Positions 1 through 8,535 of a stretch of 64,000 nt of DNA are shown piece by piece. The notes below the pieces were generated by a model. The model saw only the letters and a list, made by a program, of their open reading frames with translations. It was not told the origin of the DNA and ran no database searches. This stretch comes from Coriobacteriaceae bacterium (GTDB lineage Bacteria > Actinomycetota > Coriobacteriia > Coriobacteriales > UMGS124), in assembly GCA_019421015.1 (NCBI GenBank), contig JAHZGC010000008.1, positions 86,006-150,005 on the forward strand, given 5' to 3'. A program made the position numbers and the translations under genes. Positions within the stretch are counted from its first letter, which is position 1. Each line of letters starts with the position of its first letter.

Positions 1-297
1 GTTATTCCCGAGGCTGTCGTACAGAAACCTTTGGCCGCCCAGTCGGCCGAGGCGGCCGAAAGCAGGCCGTCCGATTCAGAACGTCGGGCGCAGGCCATGG
101 CTCAAAGCTGCGGTCTGTCTGCGCGGGAGCGGGAGATCTTGGCCCTGCTCCTCGAGGGACGCAGCGGCCCGTTCATCCGCGAGAACCTGGGGCTGTCTAA
201 GAGCACGGTGGACACCCACATACGGCATATCTATCAAAAGGCGGGGGCCGAGTCTCGCCAAGAGCTGATCGACCTGGCCTTGAGGGGGGACGGGTAG
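1..297 (+). CDS. LuxR-family regulator, C-terminal fragment (5' end outside window)
   Basis: The reading frame is open from base 1, so the gene begins upstream of the window. The visible 98 residues end in a LuxR/FixJ-type helix-turn-helix: LSAREREILALLLEGRS, then a recognition helix in SKSTVDTHIRHIYQKAG and a final ELIDLAL. The same C-terminal layout closes the complete membrane-bound LuxR proteins at 357-1829, 6902-8416 and 25709-27136, so this is probably a fourth member, but its N-terminal part cannot be seen. It is convergent with the next gene, 59 bp away. An internal TTG at 31 is not needed as a start because the frame continues upstream. Confidence 0.85.
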   Translation, partial: VIPEAVVQKPLAAQSAEAAESRPSDSERRAQAMAQSCGLSAREREILALLLEGRSGPFIRENLGLSKSTVDTHIRHIYQKAGAESRQELIDLALRGDG

Positions 298-356
298 GTC
301 CCGTGCGTTGCACTGCGGCGTTCTGCCGGCCAGCGAGGTTCGCCTGCCCTCCCTCC

Positions 357-1829
357 CTATCCCTCCTGCCCCAGCACCAGCGACAGCAGCTCCTGCTTGG
401 AGTGCACGCCGAGCTTCTCGTAGACGCGCGAGATATAGGTGCTCGCGGTGCCGTCGGCGATGAACAGCTCCTCGCAGATGAACCGGCGGCTGCGGCCCTG
501 GGCGAGCAGTAGGAACACGTCGGTCTCGCGGGCCGACAGGCCGTGCTCGGCCGCCAGCGCGCGGCGGGCGTCCGCGGGGGCTTCCGTGGATGTCCCGGCT
601 GTCTCTTGAGTGCCGGTCGGGGTCGGGATGCCATTTTTGGCACCCATGCCGACATGCTTCTCGGGCGCATCTTCCGTTCGTCCATAGAACCGGCACAGCG
701 CCCAGATGAGCACGCCGAGCATCGCGAAGAACGACAGCAGCACCAGCACGAGGCTCGAGACCCCGTAACCGGCCAGCACCCGCTGGAGCAGCAGCTCCAC
801 CACGGTAAACGTCGTGAACAGGATGCCCATCACGCGCACGGGTGACATGGCGAGCTTGCGCATGGCGAGCAACGCCACGGCCCACACGAAGGCTTGGCCG
901 TACAGCTCGGCGTACTGTTGGAGCACGGGCACGACCCCCGCGGGCAGCCCCAGGTCGTCCGCGATGCCCGAGTACAGCGTCGCGTAGAGCGCGAACAGGA
1001 TGAGCAGGGGCGGCAGAAACCTCAGGAGCAGCTCCGAGCTGGCCTTGGCCAGGGTGATGTAGCACAGCGCCACGTAAACCAGGGTGAGTGCCAACACGGG
1101 TAACGGATCCCAGCTCGAAAGCGGGTAGTCGGTGCCCCAGAAGCCGATGGGGCTCACCACGCGGGTGGTGGCAAAGATGACGCTCGCCACGAAGAGCATC
1201 CCGAGCATGAGGGTCGAGAGCGGGGGAGCGAGCTTGATGTGACCGGGGTTGGCCCCGCGTGCGGCCTCCTCGCCGGCGCTGAGGCCCATGAGCCGCTGGG
1301 CTCCCAGCGCACAGGCCACACATAGGGTGGGCACGGCTATCGAGAGCGCCGTCTGGGCCGTTTGCCCCAAGAACCGGTCGGACCCGTAGACCAGCAGCGT
1401 CTTTGCCGCCAGGGCCAGCGCCACCGCGGTCATCTGCTGGGTGCGGTCGCAGAGCCTTGTGAGCACGAGGCCGATGACCAGGTTGATGCACAGGACGTCG
1501 GCGAAGCCCGTGACGGCCACGGCTACGGCGCTTGCCCAGGGCGAGTCGGCCACGCTGAACGCTCCCAACGACGCAGTGCCCAAGACCCAGCCGATGCCGA
1601 GCCACGGGCATAGGTGGCGTTCGAACAGCTGGGGACGGGCGGCCATGAGCAGCGTGACCGCGAGCATGCCCCAAAGAAACAGCGTGTGGCCGTCGGTTAC
1701 GGCGCTGCCCATGGCCACGCTGCGGGCTACGTAGGACGCCCCGTGCCCCGGCAGGTCGAACCAGGCAAAGCCAAGCGCCATGGCGCATGCCACGAGAACC
1801 ATGGCGCCCCTGTGGGCCCTATCGTGCAT
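357..1829 (-). CDS. Membrane-anchored LuxR-family transcriptional regulator (490 aa)
   Basis: The first 400 or so residues are a chain of roughly a dozen hydrophobic segments separated by short loops. The last 65 residues are a LuxR helix-turn-helix (LSARETDVFLLLAQGRS, then TASTYISRVYEKLGVHSKQELL). This architecture, a transporter-like membrane sensor fused to a DNA-binding domain, is abundant in Coriobacteriia, where it usually sits beside exported oxidoreductases. The ATG start has an AAGGGAG ribosome site at good spacing. The gene is divergent from the Tat Fe-S protein at 2251 across a 421-bp gap and is its most likely regulator (inference from position). The ligand is unknown. Confidence 0.88.
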   Translation of the reverse strand: MHDRAHRGAMVLVACAMALGFAWFDLPGHGASYVARSVAMGSAVTDGHTLFLWGMLAVTLLMAARPQLFERHLCPWLGIGWVLGTASLGAFSVADSPWASAVAVAVTGFADVLCINLVIGLVLTRLCDRTQQMTAVALALAAKTLLVYGSDRFLGQTAQTALSIAVPTLCVACALGAQRLMGLSAGEEAARGANPGHIKLAPPLSTLMLGMLFVASVIFATTRVVSPIGFWGTDYPLSSWDPLPVLALTLVYVALCYITLAKASSELLLRFLPPLLILFALYATLYSGIADDLGLPAGVVPVLQQYAELYGQAFVWAVALLAMRKLAMSPVRVMGILFTTFTVVELLLQRVLAGYGVSSLVLVLLSFFAMLGVLIWALCRFYGRTEDAPEKHVGMGAKNGIPTPTGTQETAGTSTEAPADARRALAAEHGLSARETDVFLLLAQGRSRRFICEELFIADGTASTYISRVYEKLGVHSKQELLSLVLGQEG

Positions 1830-2250
1830 GGTCTCCCTTTCCCCTTGGGCGCCCCGCCCCGGGGCCGCCTGCGCGCGAACGCACCTGAGTATAGCGTTCC
1901 TGGGGTCGCCGTTCGCTGTGCCCGGGTGCTCTTCGGGAGGTTTTTGCTTGAGCGGTTATACCGGCTGTCATGCTGTCGGAGGGGCACAGGAGAAGCGCCA
2001 GGTCATGCGAGGGTTTCTCCGCCAAGGGGTTGGTGGTGGGTCTACCAGGGAATTTGCTGTCAACGGGCGTTTTGGTGACACCAGGTGTCGCCGATGCCTC
2101 CAGGCACCGAACGGCATTCAAAGGCGTTTCGGTGGCAGATGGCCGGGCAAGGTGCGGGCCACAATGCGAATCGTTCGAGCGCCGCCTGCCAAGCTTGTGT
2201 TCAAGCCTGTTCAGGCGTGCGCCGGGAGACCAGGAGAAGGAGAAACCCCT
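1830..2250. promoter_or_regulatory. Divergent intergenic region with a dyad at 2074-2092
   Basis: This 421-bp non-coding gap separates the divergent luxR-like gene and the Tat Fe-S gene. It contains an inverted repeat, GGTGACACC-A-GGTGTCGCC (2074-2092, 8 of 9 pairs), a plausible operator for the neighbouring LuxR protein. I could not place a convincing sigma-70 promoter. The frame of the downstream gene stays open upstream to 1780, but no Shine-Dalgarno or protein-like composition supports coding there. Confidence 0.4.
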
Positions 2251-3747
2251 ATGGACAGCAGCAACGTTACCCGCCGCAACTTCGTAGGCATGGGCGCCAT
2301 GGTGGCGGCCGGCATGGGCATGGCCGGCCTGGCCGCCAAGCCGGCCCAGGCCCACGACAACAGCTGGGATGCCGAGCGCGGCCTGGGCAGCGTCGACCTG
2401 CATGTGCCCGAGGGCACGGTCGACCCCACGACGCTCGCGGTGAACAACGGCGGCAACCTCAACAACCTCGACGACGTGACCGACCTGGCCGCCAACTGGT
2501 ACGTGCCCGGCGACCCGTGGAGCGAGGAGCTCAAGGACCTCACCAACGCCCAGCTCGACGCCATGATCCTGGACCAGAAGATGGTGACCGAGGATTACGT
2601 GACTCCGAGCGGCAAGACCATTCCCGCCGTCTACATCAACCTGCGCAACAAGCTTAACCGCATCGGTGCCGGCATGGGCAGCGCCATCGAAGAGAACGAG
2701 CACGCCTGGGACTTCGTGATGCTGCTCTTTAGCGAGGACGACGCCCAGCACCTGCTCGAGATGCCCATGTACAAGACGTTCAGCGCCGTGGACTACGCCG
2801 CCGCCTCGGGCCGCGACCTCGAGGAGTGCAAGGAGATCCTGGCCGACATGGGCGACCGCGGCCTCATCACCATCCGCGTGCGCGCCGGCGTGCCCTACTA
2901 CGAGCTCATGACCATGGAGCCGGGCATCTGGGAGCGCAACATCCACCGCATCGACGATCCGGTCTATGTGAACGCCCACCACAACTCCTGCGGCACCGAC
3001 ATGAACGTGGGCTTTAACGAGACCCCCGTGCCCCAGCTCATGGTGTTCCCCTGCTCGATGGACGTGGTCGAGGGCGAGCCCGTGCCCTACACCTCCTGGG
3101 AGGACGCCATCCTGCTGCAGGAGGACATCTGCATCATCCCCTGCGCCTGCCGCGCCGCCTCTGACACGCTGGGTACCCGCACCCTGGGCTGCGAGGAGCG
3201 CTTTGGCAAGGAGACCTGCATCTTCATGGGCGACCCGGGCCGCTTCATGATCGACCACGGCTACGGCCGCCAGGTCACGCCCGAGGAGTGCGTCGAGATT
3301 GTCAAGGAGAACATGGACAAGGGCCTGGTCCCCGAGATGATCTGGACCAAGACCCAAGAGATCATGTGCCAGTGCTGCCTGTGCGACTGCGGCGTCATGG
3401 GCGCCTACCACGCCTATGGCTGCGAGGGCGAGATCATGGACTACTGCAGCCCCTACAACCTCAAGTACGACGCCGACGCCTGCATCGGCTGCGGGGCCTG
3501 CGTGGAGCGCTGCCCCATGGGCGCCATCACCATTGACGACGACGGCAAGTGCGTGATGGACCACCAGTGCATCCGCTGCGGCCAGTGCGCCTACATCTGC
3601 CCGGCCGAGGCCCGCAAGCTCACCGCCAAGCCGGCCAACGAGATCCGTCTGCCCGCCGACGACTGGAAGGCCAAGGAGCTGCAGAAGGCGCGCCGCCGCA
3701 TGCTGCAGGGCCTGATCCACGACTTCGACCCGGCCGATATGAAGTAG
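2251..3747 (+). CDS. Tat-exported Fe-S protein with winged-helix-like domain and C-terminal 2x[4Fe-4S] ferredoxin domain (498 aa)
   Basis: The start is set by the Shine-Dalgarno AGGAGAAGGAG just upstream. The N-terminus is a Tat signal (TRRNFVGMG, hydrophobic core, AxA-like cleavage near AQAHD). A central stretch (about residues 165-235) resembles the winged-helix domain that precedes ferredoxin domains in many anaerobe Fe-S proteins: helix MPMYKTFSAVDYAAASGR, then MGDRGLITIRVRAG, then YYELMTMEPGIWE. Cysteine motifs follow: CIIPCACR (about 293), CQCCLCDCG (about 373), CIGCGACVERC (about 411) and CIRCGQCAYIC (about 441); the last two bind [4Fe-4S] clusters. It probably carries electrons outside the membrane for an exported reductase. 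Specific partner unknown. Confidence 0.85.
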   Translation: MDSSNVTRRNFVGMGAMVAAGMGMAGLAAKPAQAHDNSWDAERGLGSVDLHVPEGTVDPTTLAVNNGGNLNNLDDVTDLAANWYVPGDPWSEELKDLTNAQLDAMILDQKMVTEDYVTPSGKTIPAVYINLRNKLNRIGAGMGSAIEENEHAWDFVMLLFSEDDAQHLLEMPMYKTFSAVDYAAASGRDLEECKEILADMGDRGLITIRVRAGVPYYELMTMEPGIWERNIHRIDDPVYVNAHHNSCGTDMNVGFNETPVPQLMVFPCSMDVVEGEPVPYTSWEDAILLQEDICIIPCACRAASDTLGTRTLGCEERFGKETCIFMGDPGRFMIDHGYGRQVTPEECVEIVKENMDKGLVPEMIWTKTQEIMCQCCLCDCGVMGAYHAYGCEGEIMDYCSPYNLKYDADACIGCGACVERCPMGAITIDDDGKCVMDHQCIRCGQCAYICPAEARKLTAKPANEIRLPADDWKAKELQKARRRMLQGLIHDFDPADMK

Positions 3748-3805
3748 GGTCCGGGCAACCGGCCCGGCGCGCGCAGCCGGGAAGTCCGCACGCCAAAACC
3801 AGCAC

Positions 3806-3854
3806 CGCGTGCGCGCCGTTCGGGCCAGAACGGCGCGCACGCGCGCAGGATTTT
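3806..3854 (+). terminator. Strong hairpin downstream of the Tat Fe-S gene
   Basis: There is a perfect 16-bp stem (3806-3821 with 3828-3843) and a six-base loop GGGCCA, followed a few bases later by a short TTTT at 3851. It lies 59 bp after the stop codon of the Fe-S gene and before hypA, so it could terminate that transcript. The weak T-run makes this uncertain. Confidence 0.45.
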
Positions 3855-3920
3855 GACGGCTGGGCGTACACGGGGCACGGGTTTTGGCACGAGAAGCGCG
3901 CATGGGGCGCAGGTTTTGAC
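3843..3920. repeat. Three degenerate 31-32-bp direct repeats between the Fe-S gene and hypA
   Basis: Related units occur at 3843-3857 (GCGCAGGATTTTGAC), about 3874-3890 (GGCACGGGTTTTGGCAC) and 3906-3920 (GGCGCAGGTTTTGAC). Their TTTTG cores lie at 3851, 3882 and 3914. An inverted related motif (GCCAAAACC) is at 3792-3800. They sit just upstream of hypA and could be regulator sites or a decayed tandem duplication. Confidence 0.35.
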
Positions 3921-3948
3921 AGATGCCGTTCGGCGAAAGGGGCGCGAG

Positions 3949-4299
3949 ATGCACGAGATGGCGCTGGTGCGTGAGGTCGTGGGTATGACGGTCGAGGAGG
4001 CCGAGCGGCAGCAGGCGAGCTCCGTAAAGGCCATCTACCTGCGGATCGGCAAGGGGCGCGACATAGTGGTCGAGCTGTTCAGCGGACTGTTCGACCATCT
4101 GGCCAAAGGAACGGTTGCCGAGGGTGCCGACCTCGTGTACGAGCGCGTGCCCCTTATCACCCGCTGCAATGACTGTGGCAAACTCTATCGCCTCGATATC
4201 CGCGACGAGAGCACCTGGCCGTGTCCATCGTGCCATTCCATGAGCTACTCGCTGTATTCTGGCATGGAGTTCCAGGTCGATCGCATCGAGGTGGCCTGA
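3949..4299 (+). CDS. hypA: HypA-family nickel metallochaperone (hydrogenase maturation)
   Basis: The product is 116 aa, the usual HypA length, and starts with the family's MHEMAL motif whose N-terminal His coordinates nickel. Two zinc-binding pairs are present: CNDCG and CPSC (about residues 74-97). HypA delivers Ni(II) to [NiFe]-hydrogenase large subunits together with HypB. The ATG at 3949 is preferred over the upstream in-frame start at 3853 because MHE is the conserved N-terminus and GAAAGGGG lies just before it. No hydrogenase or other hyp gene is in the window, so it is an orphan among electron-transfer genes. It converges almost end to end with the ferredoxin gene (2-bp gap). Confidence 0.9.
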   Translation: MHEMALVREVVGMTVEEAERQQASSVKAIYLRIGKGRDIVVELFSGLFDHLAKGTVAEGADLVYERVPLITRCNDCGKLYRLDIRDESTWPCPSCHSMSYSLYSGMEFQVDRIEVA

Positions 4300-4301
4300 G
4301 T

Positions 4302-4589
4302 TTAGTGTCCCCAGCCGCCGGTCTCGGCGGGAGCGTAGAGCTCCGTCTGGTTGGGGAAGGTGCGCAGGCCGCGGCCGCCCGAAGGCAGGTAGCTGGCCTG
4401 CAGGGTGCTCATGACCAGCGAGTTGCCCACGCAGTGCAGGTAGCACTGGGCGCAGCTCTGACAGGCCTCGGGAAAGGCCATGACCGACTTGCCGGCCTCC
4501 TCGTCGAAGTAGAAGACGTCCATGGGGCACAGGTTGACGCAGTTGCGGCAACCGACGCACTTGTTCAGGTCAAGACGAGCCACGCTCAT
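4302..4589 (-). CDS. Small 2x[4Fe-4S] ferredoxin, probable electron-transfer subunit of the adjacent flavoprotein (95 aa)
   Basis: Two cluster motifs are visible: CVGCRNCVNLCP (about residues 10-21) and CQSCAQCYLHC. The C-terminal tail is Gly/Pro-rich. The start chosen is the second in-frame ATG (MSVARLDL) because GAAAGGA lies eight bases upstream of it but directly abuts the first ATG at 4598. It follows the flavoprotein gene on the same strand after 89 bp. The pairing resembles the AprA/AprB-type arrangement of a flavin subunit with a small ferredoxin subunit. The ferredoxin has no signal peptide while the flavoprotein has a Tat signal, so piggyback export of a folded complex is possible (inference). 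Confidence 0.85.
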   Translation of the reverse strand: MSVARLDLNKCVGCRNCVNLCPMDVFYFDEEAGKSVMAFPEACQSCAQCYLHCVGNSLVMSTLQASYLPSGGRGLRTFPNQTELYAPAETGGWGH

Positions 4590-4678
4590 GGCGAACATCC
4601 TTTCAAGAGTTCAGCGGGGAAGAGGCCCTGGGTTTTGAAGGGTTTCTCCGCTAAGGAAGGGGACGGGTGGGAGGACGA

Positions 4679-6640
4679 CTACGCGGTGTGCTCGTAGGCG
4701 CCGGAGGTCTGCTTGTCGCCCTCTTCGAGCCCCATGGCCTCGGCCTCGCCGGGGAAGCGGCCCGGGTAGCGGGTGGCGTAGTCGAGGCTGAGATCGCCCT
4801 TCCAGCTGTCGGGAACCTCGATTTTGCCGATGGCCATCGAGCCGTCCTCGGCCTTGTAGGCGCCTAGGTGGCACAGGAAGTTGGCGTCGTCGCGATAGGG
4901 GAAGTCGCTGCGGTAGTGGGTGCCGCGGGTCTCCTCGCGGGCAAGGCTGGCGCGCAGCTTCATCTCGGCCGAGAAGACCTTGTGCTTGGCCTCGAGCACA
5001 TAGCGCAGGTCGTGGCCGCAGTAGCCCATCATCTTGGGGACGACCTTATCGCGCAGGTACTCCATCTGGGTGAGGGCCGCGCTCAGGGCCACGCCGTCCT
5101 TGGCCAGCTGGACCTCGGGGGCGCTCATGATGCCGAGCAGGCGGTCGACCACGTAGTTGGGGTCCCAGCCCTTGGTGAGCTCGCGGGGGGCAAAGATCTC
5201 GTTCGTGGCGGCTTCGACCTGGTCGGCCGGCAGGTCGACGATCTCGACGGTGTCGGCGTAGGCGGCCGCGGCGGCACCGGCCATGTTGCCCTGGACCGAG
5301 CAGTTGGTCGAGGTGGAGCCGATGAACGGGTAGATCACGCCCTCGGCCATGTCGCCGAACTCGCCGTCGCCGGCCACATAGAGGCCCGGGATAGGCGTGG
5401 CGCCGTCGCGCACGTCCCAGCCGCAGTACACGCCGCTGGCCATGTGCAGGGGCATGCCGGGTGCCGCGCCGTAGGAGTCAGCCAGGCGGTTCTGGCCCTG
5501 GTCGCCCCACGAGAGGCAGTAGGCGCAACGGGGGTCGTCGGGGTTGGCGCTGCCGTTGGTCTTGCGGTTGGAGCGGCCGCTGGCGTCCTGGGCGGCGATG
5601 CCCTGGAGCGCCTGGTTGGCGCGGGATACGCTCATGAACTTGGTCTTGCCGGCGGCGTACTCGGCGATGGCGGCGTCGTCCTCGGGCACCGTGGCGTAGG
5701 TGTCGTAGGGGGTGTAGGGCTCCACGTAGTCCCAAGTGTTGGCGAAGTGGTAGTCGCCGGGCGCGGCCGAGTTGGTCTCGTGGAAGTCCTCGAACTCGAG
5801 GCCCACGATGGTGCAGCCCAGTTCGTAGGCCATGTACTGGCCGTCGAACGTGTCGCCGCCCAGCACGAAGCCGCTGGCCTTGTAGGTGCCCGAACCGGCG
5901 CACAGGGCCACGGCCTTGGCCTGGAAGGTGATGGGCGTGGCGCTCTTGTAGTGCAGGCCCATGGCGCCGCAGACGCGGCCGTCGTCGGCCGTGATGAGGC
6001 GCGTAATCATGGTGTTGGGGACCACGGTCACGCCCTCGGCCTCGAGCACCTCCATCCACTTGTGGTGACGTTCGTTGGCGAGGTTGGCCTGGAAGTACTC
6101 CTTGTCCTGTCTGCACTCGGTGTAGCCGGCGGCCGGGGCGTACAGGTAGCCGCCCGTGAAGCCGAACTCGTAGTTCTGCTCGTAGGCCTCCTTGGAGTGC
6201 TGGAGGGTGTGCTCGAAGGCGTCGACGTTGGCCAGGTAGTCGGCCGTGATGGGAAGGGCCTTGAGGGTGGCCTCGAGGTTGTCGTAGTCGGCGTCGTAGT
6301 AGGTGCAGCCCTGCGAGAAGGGCGAGAGGCCCGAGTAGCCGGGGCGGCCCTTGTCGGCCACCACGACGCTCTTGCCGGCGCGGGCGGCCGTCACGGCGGC
6401 GTGGATACCGGCCCAGCCGCAGCCGATTACGAGCACGTCGCAGGTGTACGCGGTGGTCTCGGGCGCCGGGGTGTCGCCCGGGAAGGCGAGCTCCTCGACG
6501 ACGGGGCCTTCTCCACCGAGCTGCTCGGCCGTCACACCGCCCACCTGGGCGACGTCGGCGAGGGCGACGGAGGTGCCGGCGATGGCGGTGGCGCCGCCCA
6601 GGGCGGCTCCCTTGATGAATCCCCTGCGGTTCAGTTCCAT
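4679..6640 (-). CDS. Tat-exported FAD-dependent oxidoreductase, fumarate reductase/AprA-like (653 aa)
   Basis: The N-terminal Tat signal is NRRGFIKGAALGG. The FAD/NAD(P)-binding Rossmann motif is DVLVIGCGWAGIHAAVTAARAG (about residues 68-90), and a second FAD contact is GLYVAGDGEFGDMAEG. It belongs to the FAD_binding_2 family, whose members reduce double bonds or other small acceptors. It lacks the FMN-attachment domain of urocanate reductases and instead has a long C-terminal helical region, as in flavoprotein subunits that work with a ferredoxin. First gene of a two-gene operon with the ferredoxin at 4302. A LuxR membrane regulator lies immediately upstream on the same strand. Substrate unknown. 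Confidence 0.87.
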   Translation of the reverse strand: MELNRRGFIKGAALGGATAIAGTSVALADVAQVGGVTAEQLGGEGPVVEELAFPGDTPAPETTAYTCDVLVIGCGWAGIHAAVTAARAGKSVVVADKGRPGYSGLSPFSQGCTYYDADYDNLEATLKALPITADYLANVDAFEHTLQHSKEAYEQNYEFGFTGGYLYAPAAGYTECRQDKEYFQANLANERHHKWMEVLEAEGVTVVPNTMITRLITADDGRVCGAMGLHYKSATPITFQAKAVALCAGSGTYKASGFVLGGDTFDGQYMAYELGCTIVGLEFEDFHETNSAAPGDYHFANTWDYVEPYTPYDTYATVPEDDAAIAEYAAGKTKFMSVSRANQALQGIAAQDASGRSNRKTNGSANPDDPRCAYCLSWGDQGQNRLADSYGAAPGMPLHMASGVYCGWDVRDGATPIPGLYVAGDGEFGDMAEGVIYPFIGSTSTNCSVQGNMAGAAAAAYADTVEIVDLPADQVEAATNEIFAPRELTKGWDPNYVVDRLLGIMSAPEVQLAKDGVALSAALTQMEYLRDKVVPKMMGYCGHDLRYVLEAKHKVFSAEMKLRASLAREETRGTHYRSDFPYRDDANFLCHLGAYKAEDGSMAIGKIEVPDSWKGDLSLDYATRYPGRFPGEAEAMGLEEGDKQTSGAYEHTA

Positions 6641-6901
6641 GGTGCGCTCTCCCTTTCCGAGTTCTGGACCGTTCTTCGGACCGTGCGGACATGCCGTGCC
6701 GGTGGGCCCTGCCCGGGCCGCCGGCGACTGGTTCCAAAGCTACGGGGAGAGGCCCGCGGAGGAATCCCCAGAAACCCCCAGAGTTGGGCGCAGGGGCATC
6801 CCAAGAAAGTTGGGATGGGGTCTGAGCTGCGGAAACGATGGGGGAGGAGCGCGTTGGAGGCAGCGGTAGGCGGCCGCGCGCCTCCCTCCGACAACCATCC
6901 T

Positions 6902-8416
6902 CTACGCCTTGCGCTCCTCCACCAAGGCCACGAGCTCCTGCTTGGAGCTCACGCCCAGCTTGCGGTAGATGTGGGTCATGTGGGACACCACGGTGGACTC
7001 CGATATCCCCAACTTCTCGCCGGCCCGCTTGGCGGTGAACCCGTGGCACACCAGCTCGAGCACGTCGGTTTCGCGAGGCGAAAGCCCCGCTTCTGCCGCG
7101 AGCGCCTCAACGGGGTCGGGCTCTGCTTTGAGAGGTTGCGCGTCGGAGGCCGTTCTGTTGGTGCGCGTGCTGTCCACCACAAAGACGGTCGCGATCAAGA
7201 ACAGCATAACGCCTGCGGCGGCCACGATGACCGTTGGCGATGTGAGGAAGGCGATGACGTGGACGGGGATCCGGTCGAGCACGAGCGCCATGAACCGCGA
7301 CACCGGGAGCGCCAGTACAAAGAACACGTAGCACAGATAGCCCGTCACCAGGTCGGAGCGCTGCCGCCCCACCGTTACCGCTATGGCCAGCCAAAGCAAC
7401 ACCCTAAAGCTGCTGCCGGCGGCGACCAAGAAGCGCTCCACCACGAGGCCGTCCCCCTGCGGGAACATGAGGGTCGCCAAAAGCGCCCCCATATACACCA
7501 CCAGGAGCATGGCAAACAGGCCGGTCAGAACGGTGTCCAGAGACCGGCGCGGTTTTGCGCCGCGTGCGGCCCGGTAAAACAGCCGGCCCAGGTACAGGCC
7601 GACCGCGAGCCACAGCACGGCGCCCACCGCCAGGGTCACGGTGAGGTTGTCGCGGGGCCAGAGGGGGTAACGCTTGAACAGGAGACTCGAGAACACCTGC
7701 TCGAAGTAGATCAGCACCAGCGACGGCCCCACGAGCTTCCAGGGGAGCGCTCTGAGGGAGGCGGCGATGCCGGGGGACGTTGCCCGCGACACCAGGGTCT
7801 TCTCCGCTGCGGGCTGCGAGCCGTCGGCGGCCACCCACCCCACCGTCGATCCCAACGGGCAGATTACCAGGTAACCCAGCAGGACGCCGGCCGAGAGCTC
7901 GTTGCATCCCAGCTGCACGGCGTAGCTCAGGGCGCTCGAGACCGCGACGGCAAAGACGGCCTGCGACAGCGACAGGCGCCGTAGCAGCGCTCCCCAGGCA
8001 AGGATGTGCCCCACGATGAACGCGATGGAGCCCGCAAAGCCTACGAGCACGAGCGCGGTGACCAGCGACACCGAGTCGCCCATGCCGGGGCTGCCCACCA
8101 ACAGCAGGTGCCCGATGATTCCCAGGGCGCCTGCGAGCACAACGGCCAGCGTACGGCGGGCTCCTTTGAGCAGGCGTTCGACAGACGCGCGCTTGGCGAG
8201 GCAGCCCGCTATGGCCAGCAAATAGAGGACGCTCATCACCACGGCATGCCACTCTCCGGTGACGACGCTGGCCGAGCCGGCCATGGCGTGCCTAAAGCTC
8301 ATGGTGGCCGAGCTGCCCAGGCAGGGCCATAAAAACGAGAGGCCCGCCACGATCGGGACCAAGACGGTCGGCGGCCTGACTGCCTGCTCGGTATGGGATG
8401 TGCCTGCGTGTGCCAC
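6902..8416 (-). CDS. Membrane-anchored LuxR-family transcriptional regulator (504 aa)
   Basis: Around twelve hydrophobic segments occupy roughly residues 15-410, followed by a LuxR helix-turn-helix (LSPRETDVLELVCHGFTA, then SESTVVSHMTHIYRKLGVSSKQELVAL). The start is GTG with a strong GGAGG site. It lies upstream of and codirectional with the flavoprotein-ferredoxin operon, separated by a 261-bp gap that must hold the flavoprotein promoter. It probably controls that operon in response to a membrane or extracellular signal (inference from position and from the same pairing at 23893-27136). Confidence 0.88.
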   Translation of the reverse strand: MAHAGTSHTEQAVRPPTVLVPIVAGLSFLWPCLGSSATMSFRHAMAGSASVVTGEWHAVVMSVLYLLAIAGCLAKRASVERLLKGARRTLAVVLAGALGIIGHLLLVGSPGMGDSVSLVTALVLVGFAGSIAFIVGHILAWGALLRRLSLSQAVFAVAVSSALSYAVQLGCNELSAGVLLGYLVICPLGSTVGWVAADGSQPAAEKTLVSRATSPGIAASLRALPWKLVGPSLVLIYFEQVFSSLLFKRYPLWPRDNLTVTLAVGAVLWLAVGLYLGRLFYRAARGAKPRRSLDTVLTGLFAMLLVVYMGALLATLMFPQGDGLVVERFLVAAGSSFRVLLWLAIAVTVGRQRSDLVTGYLCYVFFVLALPVSRFMALVLDRIPVHVIAFLTSPTVIVAAAGVMLFLIATVFVVDSTRTNRTASDAQPLKAEPDPVEALAAEAGLSPRETDVLELVCHGFTAKRAGEKLGISESTVVSHMTHIYRKLGVSSKQELVALVEERKA

Positions 8417-8535
8417 GTGCTCCTCCGTTTTCCTGATGCAGGCGATTGTACAACGGAAGGTTTGCGCGACGGCGCGAGGTGGTCCCGCGGCCGCTTAGGC
8501 CGAGGCGGCCCGGGAGCCTTTGGGGTTCCCAGTGT

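Noticed and set aside
1780..2250. Upstream extension of the Tat Fe-S gene
   Set aside because: The Tat signal and Shine-Dalgarno fix the start at 2251; the extension has no protein-like features.
3841..3920. Possible CRISPR-like array (31-32-bp periodic motifs)
   Set aside because: Only three degenerate units with short shared cores, no spacers of uniform length and no cas genes.
1819..4560. 913-codon minus-strand open frame
   Set aside because: Shadow of the Tat Fe-S gene and hypA; no recognisable motif and no ribosome site.
4868..7984. 1038-codon plus-strand open frame
   Set aside because: Antisense to the flavoprotein and the LuxR gene; low-complexity Val/Gly/His composition typical of GC-rich shadows.
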